From Pirellulales bacterium (GTDB lineage: Bacteria > Planctomycetota > Planctomycetia > Pirellulales > Thermoguttaceae): a DNA stretch of 64,000 nucleotides. The DNA lies in assembly GCA_016931995.1 (NCBI GenBank), contig JAFGDS010000090.1:1-64000 (forward strand), read 5' to 3'. The notes beneath the pieces were generated by a model, which worked only from the letters and a program-made list of their open reading frames with translations, did not search any database and was not told the origin of the DNA. Shown in pieces: positions 26,557-33,925 of this stretch. The position numbers and the translations under genes are program-made. Each line of letters begins with the position of its first letter. Position 1 is the first letter of the stretch.

Positions 26557-26629
26557 GGACAGGTAGCTCAGTTGGTAGAGCACGGGACTGAAAATCCCGG
26601 TGTCGCCGGTTCGATCCCGGCCCTGTCCA
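26557..26629 (+). tRNA. tRNA-Phe (anticodon GAA)
   Basis: The 73-nt sequence folds as a cloverleaf: acceptor stem GGACAGG/CCTGTCC with discriminator A, D-arm GCTC/GAGC, anticodon stem CGGGA/TCCCG with loop CTGAAAA, variable loop GTGTC, and T-stem GCCGG/CCGGC with TTCGATC. The anticodon GAA reads UUC and UUU. The 3' CCA is not encoded. Confidence 0.97.
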
Positions 26630-26664
26630 CTTCGTCTTTGAGGAGCCTTTTTCCCGCTCGCCGC

Positions 26665-27717
26665 TCAATGCACGTCCTCGTCGCTCGACGCGACGGCGGG
26701 ACGCCAGCGGTCGAGGTGTTCGAGGCAGACGAGGGCGCCTTGGACGACGGTTGTCTGGGGCGATTGGGCCACGCGGACCGGCAGGCCGGTCTGTTCGGCC
26801 AGGTAGCGATCGAGCCCGGGGAGCAAGGCCACGCCGCCGCAGAGGACGATGCCCTGATCGACCAGATCGGCGGCCAGCTCCGGCCCGCAACCGTCGAGCG
26901 TGGATTTCACGGCGTCGAGAATCGCTTCGAGCGGCTCGGCCAGGGCTTGGCGGACTTCTTCGCTGGTGATGGTTGCCCGACGGGGTAGCCCGCCGACGCG
27001 ATCGATGCCGCGGATCTCGTGGGCACGCTCTTGCGGCAAGGGATGCGCGCTACCCAGATCGATCCGCAGGGCTTCGGCCGCGGCGAGGCCGATCCGCAGG
27101 CTGTAGTGCCGCAGCAGGTAGTCCACGACGGCCTGGTCCATGGCGTCGCCGCCGGCGCGGACGGATCGGGCGGCCACGGCGTCGCCCATGCTGAAGACGG
27201 CCACCTCGGTCGTCCCGCCGCCTACGTCGCAGACCATGCTGGCGACCGGCTCGGCGACCGGCAAGCCCGCCCCAATAGCCGCGGCCAGCGCCTGGTCGAT
27301 CGCCAGGACCGCGCCCGCGCCAGCACGATGCGTGCTGTTGAACACCGCCCGCTTTTCGACGGGCGTGGCGCGGCCGGGCACGGTCACCAGCACGCGCGGC
27401 CGGGGAGCCAGGACTCGCCGCCGGGCCTTGCGGAGGAAGTACCGCAGCATGGCCTCGCATTGGCGGTAATCCGTGACGACGCCTTCGGCCAACGGGCGGA
27501 CCACGTCGATCGACTCGGGCGCGCGGCCCATCATCTGCCGGGCCAAGTGGCCCACGGCGCAACCGCCGGAGAGAATCCGGCCGCTGGCGCGATCGATCGC
27601 CACCACCGAGGGCTCGTCGAGCACAATGCCCTCGCCCACCACGCCGATGAGCGTGTTGGCCGTGCCTAGATCGACGGCCACGTCACAGCCGAAATAGCCG
27701 AACAGTCGAGAAAGCAT
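26665..27717 (-). CDS. mreB: Rod-shape protein MreB/Mbl (actin-like ATPase)
   Basis: The 350-residue product shows the actin-fold sites: phosphate 1 DLGTANTLI, a PSVVAID segment, phosphate 2 DVGGGTTEVAVFS, AGGDAMDQAVVDYLL, and the adenosine motif, here CGGVALLPGLDRYL instead of the usual GGGALL. MreB filaments guide side-wall peptidoglycan synthesis. The usual mreC, mreD, pbp2 and rodA are not adjacent. Instead two small-to-medium membrane proteins precede it on the same strand, the larger of which has an MreC-like topology. AGAGG lies upstream of the ATG. Confidence 0.9.
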   Translation of the reverse strand: MLSRLFGYFGCDVAVDLGTANTLIGVVGEGIVLDEPSVVAIDRASGRILSGGCAVGHLARQMMGRAPESIDVVRPLAEGVVTDYRQCEAMLRYFLRKARRRVLAPRPRVLVTVPGRATPVEKRAVFNSTHRAGAGAVLAIDQALAAAIGAGLPVAEPVASMVCDVGGGTTEVAVFSMGDAVAARSVRAGGDAMDQAVVDYLLRHYSLRIGLAAAEALRIDLGSAHPLPQERAHEIRGIDRVGGLPRRATITSEEVRQALAEPLEAILDAVKSTLDGCGPELAADLVDQGIVLCGGVALLPGLDRYLAEQTGLPVRVAQSPQTTVVQGALVCLEHLDRWRPAVASSDEDVH

Positions 27718-27756
27718 CCATGCCTCTGGCCGGACAAGACGGGAGAACGCGATTGA

Positions 27757-28005
27757 TTAGCTAAACCCGTCGCAAGCGGCGCGGCCCCCGTCCGTTGGCC
27801 GGGCCGCCAAGGCGAAATCCACGGGGGGCAAACCGCCGGGCGGAACGTCCCGCCACGCCACCACCGACGGCGCGCCGGTGGTCTTGTTCGGGTAGTCCTT
27901 CGTCTCAAGGTACAGAAACACCATCGCCACCAGCACGGCGAACAAGGCAATCGCCAGAAATACGGTGTAGACGTCCGCCTGCGGCTTGCGATGAGGTCCA
28001 ACCAT
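27757..28005 (-). CDS. Small single-pass membrane protein
   Basis: The 82-residue protein has a basic N-terminus, one transmembrane helix (VFLAIALFAVLVAMVFLYL) and a short exported tail with APSVVAWRDVPPGGLPP. It lies 39 bp upstream of mreB and 56 bp downstream of the coiled-coil protein, so all three are likely co-transcribed. No family is recognised. Confidence 0.7.
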   Translation of the reverse strand: MVGPHRKPQADVYTVFLAIALFAVLVAMVFLYLETKDYPNKTTGAPSVVAWRDVPPGGLPPVDFALAARPTDGGRAACDGFS

Positions 28006-28061
28006 GGTGGCTCGTCGTGTGTCGGTAGGTTTGCAGGAAAACCGGGTGGCTTGCCGGTGGA

Positions 28062-28934
28062 TCAGTTCAACCGGGACGCGATGCTGTCGCCTTCGTGGAT
28101 CTCGCCCTTGCGATACTCGGGAAGGATCTTGCAGACGGCGCGGTCGGGGGCAGTCTGGACCACCTCGATCCGGCCGAGATAACTGCTCTTGCCGGCGGCG
28201 TTGCGGAAGACCTCGAGCCGGTGCCGGGCCTTCAGCCCGTCGTCCGCGCCAATCGACACTTCGACCAGCCCCCCGCCCACAACCGCCAGGACGCGGCCGT
28301 CCACGTCGGGCAAGACGCTGGCCGGATCGGCGTCCGGGTTGATCTGGTTGAGACGCAGCAGATCGCGGTAACGCGTGGCGTCGACGGTCAGTTCGGTCAG
28401 TCGCGTCTCAAGTCGCCTTTGTTCCGTCTCGGCCTGGTGGAGCAGGTCCGCCGCCGCGACGGAGTCCTTGAACGCGGCGTCGCGGGCCTTTTGCGTGTCC
28501 TCGACCAGTTTGACCAACCGCAGACGCTCTTCGTCCAGATTGCTCAGGTTCTTCTGCTCGACCTCCAACGTGGCCAGCGCCTCGTTGAGCCGTTTGCTGA
28601 AGTCTTGAATGTCCTTCTCGCGCTGGTCGCGCTCCTGCTGCAGTTGCCCAACGGTGCTCTCCAGTTGGGCGACCTGCGTGTCGCGGGCCTGGCGCTCCTC
28701 AACGAGCTGCTTCTCGAGCCGCGCCAGCTCGAGCTCCAGATGCTTGCGTCGGTCCGTCTCTTGCTGCAACTGGAATTTCAAGCCCGGCTTCTGCCCCGGG
28801 GGGGTCTTCTCCGGCGTTCGCGTGACCACGTCGTACCAATTGCGATGCGTCGCATACACCATCACCGCCATCGAGGCGAAGACGATGCTCATGACGAAAA
28901 TCAAAACCGTCAGGATCTTGCCGACGAGGTTCAT
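28062..28934 (-). CDS. Membrane-anchored coiled-coil protein with C-terminal beta domain (MreC-like layout)
   Basis: The 290-residue protein has one N-terminal transmembrane helix (residues 5-27), a long coiled coil (about 55-195, rich in Q, E, L and R), and a C-terminal domain reading GRVLAVVGGGLVEVSIGADDGL and ending GEIHEGDSIASRLN that looks all-beta. This order matches MreC, though sequence similarity to MreC is not evident. It is the first gene of the cluster that ends in mreB. GGAGAGG lies upstream of the ATG, and a strong promoter is at 29055-29084. A role in coupling MreB to the envelope is inferred from topology and position only. Confidence 0.75.
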   Translation of the reverse strand: MNLVGKILTVLIFVMSIVFASMAVMVYATHRNWYDVVTRTPEKTPPGQKPGLKFQLQQETDRRKHLELELARLEKQLVEERQARDTQVAQLESTVGQLQQERDQREKDIQDFSKRLNEALATLEVEQKNLSNLDEERLRLVKLVEDTQKARDAAFKDSVAAADLLHQAETEQRRLETRLTELTVDATRYRDLLRLNQINPDADPASVLPDVDGRVLAVVGGGLVEVSIGADDGLKARHRLEVFRNAAGKSSYLGRIEVVQTAPDRAVCKILPEYRKGEIHEGDSIASRLN

Positions 28935-29292
28935 GGGGTGCCTCTCCTAGGACCGCGCCACCGGCTAGACCGGACCAGCAATGCGTCGTGGTGGGCGGGT
29001 GCTGCCGAAAGTGAATTCCAATACCGACTTACAGACGGAAAGATCTGTCCCCTCAGTATAACTTCGCCGATTTTCGCATGTCAATCAGAATACCAGAAGC
29101 TAGAGGGGTAGGGCAATCCTGGCAAAATCCCCTCCCCTACAACCCGCATTCGCCGAATATACCTCCGAAGAGGGATCGTGAGGGTCAGGCTGCGCCCCCT
29201 CTCTGCGCCTTGGCGTCTCTGCGCGAGAATCGTCCAACGCATTTCATCTTCACGCGGAGACGCGGAGGCGCGGAGATGATGGCTTATGACCG
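28935..29292. other. Intergenic region with promoter and two repeat motifs
   Basis: Besides the promoter at 29055-29084, the gap holds CTCTGCGCCTTGGCGTCTCT (from about 29201) and CACGCGGAGACGCGGAGGCG (from about 29252), a facing pair of a repeat type seen in many genomes. No gene is seen. Confidence 0.55.
29055..29084 (-). promoter_or_regulatory. Strong sigma-70-type promoter of the mreB cluster
   Basis: On the minus strand TTGACA, an 18-bp spacer and TATACT. Transcription would start near 29047 and give a leader of about 110 nt before the coiled-coil gene. Confidence 0.8.
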
Positions 29293-31005
29293 TTACCGCG
29301 GCCGCCTCCACCAGCCCCACACGCCCACCAATCCGAGCAGCACGCTTGCGACGAGGCACGTGCCGGAAAACCAGTCGCCGTGACGCAGGTACCCGCTCGC
29401 GCGCGGGTCGCGGGCGACGGTGGCCAGGAGCACGTCGGGCTCGCGGCGGGGTCCCCGGGCGAGGATCCGGCCGTCGCCGTCGATCCAGGCGGAGAAGCCC
29501 GTGTTGGCCGCAATGAGCATCGGCTTGCGGCATTCCACCGCCCGAAACACGCCGCAGACCAGGTGCATGTCCAATTCACTGGAGCCGTAAAACCAGCCGT
29601 CGTTGGTCAGGTTCACCAGCACGTCCGGCTCGCGGCCCTCGGCCACGAGGGTGGCCACCTGCCGGCGGATGACGTGCGGCAAGACGTTTTCAAAGCAAAT
29701 GTTTGGCGCGATCCGCAGCCGGCCCGATTCCAGGAGCACGGGCCGCGTGCCCGCCGTGAGGCCAAACTTCAGCGGCGTGAACCGCGCGAGCCACGGCCAC
29801 CGGTCGGCGAACGGGACGTATTCGCCGAAAAGCACGCGGTGCATCTTGTCGTAGCGGTCGCTCACGCGGCCGTCCGGCGTGACGATCACGGCCGAGTTAA
29901 ACCTACGCACGCCGGCGGCGGAGTAGTGGAGCGTTTCCACGCCCAATAGCGCCGGCGCGCCGAGCGAGCGGGCCAGGTCGATCATCGGCTCGCGGCTTTC
30001 CTCGATGACGCGGGCGAGATGGGCCTTGAAGGCGGCGGGCGCGTCGTTCCAGTCGGGCGGGGGCGGAGCTTCGAGGTCGGCGCTGGCCAGCGGCGCGCGG
30101 AACATCGTCTCCGGCCACACGACGAGGTCCAAGCCCGGCCATCGGCGACACGCCTCTTCGGACAGCCGTTCGTAATGCGAATGGATGAAGTCGATCTTCT
30201 TTTCGTCCATCTTAAGCTGGACGTCGATGGAGCCCTGGATCAGCCCCACCCGGCCCAACGTCTCGCCCAGCTCGACGGCCATGCGAAAATGCCCATATGC
30301 CAGCACCCCGCCCAACATTGCCCCCGCGACAACCGCCGGCCAGAAAGCCAATACTCCCCTCTCCCACAAGCGGGAGAGGGGCCGGGGGCGAGGGGACTTC
30401 CTCTCGTCCGCCTGCCGTGGTTTTTCATCGATTTCCCTCGCCGCCTCGTCGCCGGCGCCAACCGGCAGCATCCTTGCCAGGCACGCGGCCACGAACACGA
30501 TGACGAAATCCACGGCATAGGCCCCGCCCAAATCGCTCACCTGGATCAGCCCGATCCAACGGTATTGCGTGTGGCCCAGTGCCCCCAATGTGATGCCGGT
30601 TAGAAGATGGGCCCGGGCTAACTCGAGTCCCGTCCAAACGACCGGCGCGACGAGGATCACCGGCAACCGCAGGCAGTGAACACCAATACGGGAGAGCCCG
30701 ACGAACACCGGCGGATAACAGCCCAGGTACGCGGCCAGCGCGGTCCATCCAAGGTAGTTGGCCGGGTGCGGCAGCCGAATGAACTGATACGCGGCGAGCC
30801 AAAAGAGGAAGCCGGCCAGCCACAACGCCCGGTAGGGCCGCCGCCCGGCGAGCGTATCGCGCCGCGCCAGCGCGATCCACGGCACGGGCGCGAGCCAGGC
30901 CAACGGCCAGGCGTCCAACGGCGGCAGGGCGGCCCAATAGAGCGCCGCCCCGGCCAAGGCCGGACCGAATGTCGAACGAGCCCATGCGTCGAGTCGAGGC
31001 GTCAT
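29293..31005 (-). CDS. lnt: Apolipoprotein N-acyltransferase with a repeat-derived internal insertion
   Basis: The 570-residue product has the Lnt layout: about six transmembrane helices, then a nitrilase-fold periplasmic domain with the catalytic Glu in VVWPETMF, Lys in YDKMHRVLFGEYVPF and Cys in APNICFENVLP, and a last helix. It adds the third acyl chain to lipoproteins. Between two helices the protein carries KSPRPRPLSRLWERGVL, which is repeat family C (30356-30395) translated in frame. The ATG at 31005 is chosen because the open frame upstream is translated REP. A lipoprotein and a TolC-type lipoprotein in this window would be substrates. Confidence 0.93.
   Translation of the reverse strand: MTPRLDAWARSTFGPALAGAALYWAALPPLDAWPLAWLAPVPWIALARRDTLAGRRPYRALWLAGFLFWLAAYQFIRLPHPANYLGWTALAAYLGCYPPVFVGLSRIGVHCLRLPVILVAPVVWTGLELARAHLLTGITLGALGHTQYRWIGLIQVSDLGGAYAVDFVIVFVAACLARMLPVGAGDEAAREIDEKPRQADERKSPRPRPLSRLWERGVLAFWPAVVAGAMLGGVLAYGHFRMAVELGETLGRVGLIQGSIDVQLKMDEKKIDFIHSHYERLSEEACRRWPGLDLVVWPETMFRAPLASADLEAPPPPDWNDAPAAFKAHLARVIEESREPMIDLARSLGAPALLGVETLHYSAAGVRRFNSAVIVTPDGRVSDRYDKMHRVLFGEYVPFADRWPWLARFTPLKFGLTAGTRPVLLESGRLRIAPNICFENVLPHVIRRQVATLVAEGREPDVLVNLTNDGWFYGSSELDMHLVCGVFRAVECRKPMLIAANTGFSAWIDGDGRILARGPRREPDVLLATVARDPRASGYLRHGDWFSGTCLVASVLLGLVGVWGWWRRPR
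30356..30395. repeat. Dispersed repeat family C inside lnt
   Basis: CCCCTCTCCCACAAGCGGGA followed by GAGGGGCCGGGGGCGAGGGG. It lies fully inside the lnt reading frame, in a loop between transmembrane segments, and keeps the frame. Confidence 0.85.
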
Positions 31006-31054
31006 GGGCCCCAGCCTACGCCAGATCGCCAGGGAGGAAAAGGGGAATTCGCGA

Positions 31055-31121
31055 GTGCCACTGGCTTTGCCAGTGCTGTCGTTGGACACCAAGGATCGGG
31101 CACTGGCAAAGCCAGTGGCAC
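31055..31121. repeat. Opposed REP pair upstream of lnt
   Basis: Copies at 31055-31075 (forward) and 31101-31121 (reverse), 25 bp apart, forming a larger inverted repeat between the amidotransferase and lnt genes. Confidence 0.88.
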
Positions 31122-31155
31122 TCGCTGGGTTCCGCACGGCCAAGGGCGGCTCGCG

Positions 31156-31746
31156 CTACTCTGCTCGAACGGCCAGGAAGCGGCGAAGGATGTCCGCGCC
31201 GCAGGCGGTAAGGAAGCTCTCGGGATGGAACTGGAGCCCGAACACGGGCCAACGCCGGTGGCGGATGCCCATGATCTCGCGCGTGCCGTCGGGCGCGTCG
31301 CACCAGGCGGTCATGAGGAAATCGTCCGGAAGCGTGTCGGGGCGGATGATGAGGCTATGGTAGCGGGTGGCCTCGAAGGGGTTGTCCAGCCCTTGGAACA
31401 GGGCCGCTCCATCGTGGTGGATCCAATCCGTCTTGCCGTGCATGAGCCGTCCGGCGCGTTCGATCGTGGCCCCGAACGCCTGGCCGATCGCCTGGTGGCC
31501 CAGACACACGCCCAGAAGAGGAATTTTGCCCGAGAGCCGCTTGGCCGCCTCGAGCGAGATGCCGGCCTCGTTGGGCGTGCAAGGACCGGGCGAGATGATG
31601 ACGTGGCTCGGCCCGCGCCGCTCGATGTCGTCCACCGAGATTTTGTCGTTGCGGTGGACCTCGAGCGCGAGCGCGGGGTCGATCTCGCCCAGCCGCTGCA
31701 CGAGGTTGTACGTGAACGAGTCGTAGTTGTCGATCAGGAGAATCAT
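31156..31746 (-). CDS. pabA/trpG: Anthranilate/aminodeoxychorismate synthase, glutamine amidotransferase subunit
   Basis: The 196-residue product is a class I glutamine amidotransferase: it opens MILLIDNYDSFTYNLVQ, has ISPGPCTPNEAG, the nucleophile Cys81 in GVCLGHQ, and the His-Glu pair in LQFHPES. It releases ammonia from glutamine for anthranilate (tryptophan) or aminodeoxychorismate (folate) synthesis; in many bacteria one subunit serves both. No TrpE or PabB gene is nearby. The start is at the ATG before ILLIDNYD; the 60 extra codons upstream are translated REP DNA. Confidence 0.92.
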   Translation of the reverse strand: MILLIDNYDSFTYNLVQRLGEIDPALALEVHRNDKISVDDIERRGPSHVIISPGPCTPNEAGISLEAAKRLSGKIPLLGVCLGHQAIGQAFGATIERAGRLMHGKTDWIHHDGAALFQGLDNPFEATRYHSLIIRPDTLPDDFLMTAWCDAPDGTREIMGIRHRRWPVFGLQFHPESFLTACGADILRRFLAVRAE

Positions 31747-31789
31747 GCCGCGGTCATCGTGGATACACGAAAAACACTGGCCCTCGCGT

Positions 31790-31874
31790 GTGCCACTGGC
31801 TTTGCCAGTGCGTGCGTCGCAGCGTCCTGGGTACAGTGAGCAACGACATAAGGCACTGGCGGAGCCAGTGGCAC
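31790..31874. repeat. Opposed REP pair
   Basis: Copies at 31790-31810 (forward, loop TTT) and 31854-31874 (reverse, loop GGA), upstream of the amidotransferase gene. Confidence 0.88.
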
Positions 31875-31886
31875 TCAGCCGATGTG

Positions 31887-31910
31887 CATGTCCACGCAAA
31901 CGTGGACATG
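31887..31910. repeat. Perfect palindrome, family D
   Basis: CATGTCCACG, loop CAAA, CGTGGACATG: a perfect 10-bp stem adjoining the REP pair. Confidence 0.75.
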
Positions 31911-31969
31911 GCACCCACGGTATCACCTACACCTTAGCCTACCCCAAACCGGCCCGGATTTCCACCGGG

Positions 31970-33031
31970 TCACGCCGCGGAGGCGGGGCGGTATTCCTGG
32001 GCCATGACCACGGTGGGACCCGAGCCGACGTCGGACGCTTGGTCGGCCTCGTGGAGAACCTCGGCCAGCTCGCGCCGGGCGGCGAAGTAGTAGCCCGCCC
32101 CAATCATCGCGATCAGCACGTTGATGATCCGGTAGGCCAGCGCCACGACCAGGCCCTGCCCCTTCGGAATCGCCGCGCCGGCCAGCGGAATGTAGGCATA
32201 AAGCGAGTCCAGCACGTACTCGAACGGGCCCAAGGGCAGGGGGATCACGCCCGTGGCCGAGGCCAGCGGCGTGACCACGAAATGGGCGCCTAGCGAGTGG
32301 ACGTTGCCGGGCAGGCCGCAAGCGATCAGAAACACGCCCAGGGCGAACAGGCTGTGCACGCCCACGCTCAACAGGGCGGCCACGGCGAGCACGCCCGGGC
32401 TGCGGCCGTAGATCCGCACCGATTCGATCAGACTGCGGGCCAACCTGCCAACCCGCGGCAAATCCGAGAGCCACTGGGCAAGTCTGCCCTCGGTCACCGC
32501 GGGGATCATCATGATGCCCAGACCGACCGCCCCGACGGCAGTGATCGCGAAGGTCACGTAGCAGACCTGGCGGACGGCCGGGACGGGCAATTGCCAAAGT
32601 TGGCTCATCAGGATGGCCACGGTGGCCACGACGAACAGCATGTACAGGCCAATCACCCGGTCGATCACCACGGAGGCGGCGCATTTGGCCCGGCTGCCCG
32701 GGTGGTTCCGCCCGAGCATCACGGCCTTCAGCAGGTCGCCGCCGACGATGCCCATCGGCGACAGATTGACGAAGAACCCGAGAAACCCGATCCGCAACGA
32801 GTTGCGCAGCGTGCTGGGCACGGCCACGGCCCGGATGAGCAGGTGCCACCGGATGAGCGTGAGCAACACCGCCCCGGCGCAGGCGAGCCACGCGGCGGCC
32901 AGGAGCCACCACTGCTTCGGCTGACTACACAGGTTGGAGAACGCTTGGTTTTGTTGGGCGTCACGGACCAGGTAGGCGATGATGCCGGCGGACAGCCCGA
33001 TTTTGATCGCCGCGATAACGAATCTCTTCAT
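31970..33031 (-). CDS. Membrane protein of the LPG-synthase-TM (UPF0104) family
   Basis: The 353-residue product has about eight transmembrane helices and the family pattern FFVNLSPMGIVGGDLLKAVML and GVIPLPLGPFEYVL. This is the flippase-like membrane half of lysylphosphatidylglycerol synthetases, but the catalytic transferase half is absent. Stand-alone members probably move or help make an envelope lipid. The start at 33031 precedes the first helix; the longer open frame has no support. It lies about 90 bp from the nitroreductase remnant. Confidence 0.82.
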   Translation of the reverse strand: MKRFVIAAIKIGLSAGIIAYLVRDAQQNQAFSNLCSQPKQWWLLAAAWLACAGAVLLTLIRWHLLIRAVAVPSTLRNSLRIGFLGFFVNLSPMGIVGGDLLKAVMLGRNHPGSRAKCAASVVIDRVIGLYMLFVVATVAILMSQLWQLPVPAVRQVCYVTFAITAVGAVGLGIMMIPAVTEGRLAQWLSDLPRVGRLARSLIESVRIYGRSPGVLAVAALLSVGVHSLFALGVFLIACGLPGNVHSLGAHFVVTPLASATGVIPLPLGPFEYVLDSLYAYIPLAGAAIPKGQGLVVALAYRIINVLIAMIGAGYYFAARRELAEVLHEADQASDVGSGPTVVMAQEYRPASAA

Positions 33032-33120
33032 GGCCGCTCTACCGAGGGGGTCGCGAGGGTGACCACAAGGCAGTAGGTTAGCCGGGCGAGGGGATAGGGT
33101 CAACGCCAATCGAACCCGGC

Positions 33121-33297
33121 CTATCCCCCGTGGCGGTTGAACCAGGCGCGCTCGTGGAAGGGCCGGCGGGGGCGCTGGATGCCGGGCTGGGCGGCCTTGC
33201 CCAGCGGGAGAAGGACCCGCACGGTGTGGCCGGCGGGTACGCCCAAGAACTCGCCGCGATAGCTATACCGCCGGGCAATCGCGTCGAACAGTTCCAC
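33121..33297 (-). pseudogene. Nitroreductase remnant with internal deletion
   Basis: Only 58 codons remain. The first part, ELFDAIARRYSYRGEFL, is the N-terminus of a nitroreductase-family flavoprotein (the RRSxR FMN-phosphate site). It is joined directly to LGVPAGHTVRVLLPLGKAAQ and RRPFHERAWFNRHGG, which is the family C-terminus. About 110-130 central residues, including the rest of the FMN pocket, are missing, yet the frame is intact. GGAG eight bases before the GTG start survives. The product cannot be a working flavoenzyme. Confidence 0.8.
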
Positions 33298-33349
33298 GCC
33301 AGAGGCTCCTCCGTGGCAGGAATTCACGTCATTGGGGACACGTATTCAC

Positions 33350-33419
33350 GTCATCCCGAGCGGAGCGAAGGATCTCGGAATTGGCCATGACTGAGATCCT
33401 TCGCTCCGCTCGGGATGAC
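33350..33419. repeat. Dispersed repeat family B, most symmetric copy
   Basis: GTCATCCCGAGCGGAGCGAA followed by GGATCTC at the left, and its near-exact reverse complement at the right, with about 16 nt between. It lies between the nitroreductase remnant and the 140-residue protein. Confidence 0.85.
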
Positions 33420-33449
33420 AACGCGGATGTGGCAGGCGACAGGTTGACG

Positions 33450-33872
33450 CTACTCGATGGTCTGAAACTGCCTTCGGACGTACATCGCGCCCGTGCGCAA
33501 CGAGTTGACGGCGGCGATCAGTTCGGGGGGCGTAATGCCGTCGAGCGATTTCCACGTGATCGAGACGGAGACCGATTGGATGACGCCCTTGGGCGGGGCG
33601 TGCGCGATCTCGAACGCGCGATCCGCGTACGGCAACTTCGGATCGAGCGACTCGTACCATTTGCGGAGTTTCGCCTCGGACGTCTTCTTCAAACGCGTGG
33701 GGATGGGAATCCGGCTGGCCAACTGCCACGCGCCGCCAGCGATTTCCGCAAGCGTGAGGTCGTCGCCGGCCATCCGCAGGAGCATGCCCCCCTCGCCCTG
33801 TTCGAAGGTCAACGAGGAGAACTGCTTTTGGGTCTTCTTGAGAAGGTTCTTCGCCGTGTCGATGGCGGCCAT
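33450..33872 (-). CDS. Conserved protein of unknown function
   Basis: The 140-residue soluble protein starts AAIDTAKNLLKKTQKQFSSL and ends SLRTGAMYVRRQFQTIE. No domain is recognised and there is no signal peptide or membrane helix. GGAGGA six bases before the ATG at 33872 gives a clear start. It follows the SNF2 helicase gene by 53 bp on the same strand, so the two are probably co-transcribed. Confidence 0.65.
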   Translation of the reverse strand: MAAIDTAKNLLKKTQKQFSSLTFEQGEGGMLLRMAGDDLTLAEIAGGAWQLASRIPIPTRLKKTSEAKLRKWYESLDPKLPYADRAFEIAHAPPKGVIQSVSVSITWKSLDGITPPELIAAVNSLRTGAMYVRRQFQTIE

Positions 33873-33925
33873 AGGGGGTCCTCCAGAACCAATCGCGGGA
33901 AAGAGACTCGACAACGGGCTTGCGT

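Noticed and set aside
29293-31005. Lnt as a simple nitrilase
   Set aside because: The six N-terminal helices and the order of catalytic residues fit Lnt, not a soluble nitrilase.
31747-31926. 60-codon upstream extension of the amidotransferase
   Set aside because: It is made of two REP copies and a family D palindrome read as protein.
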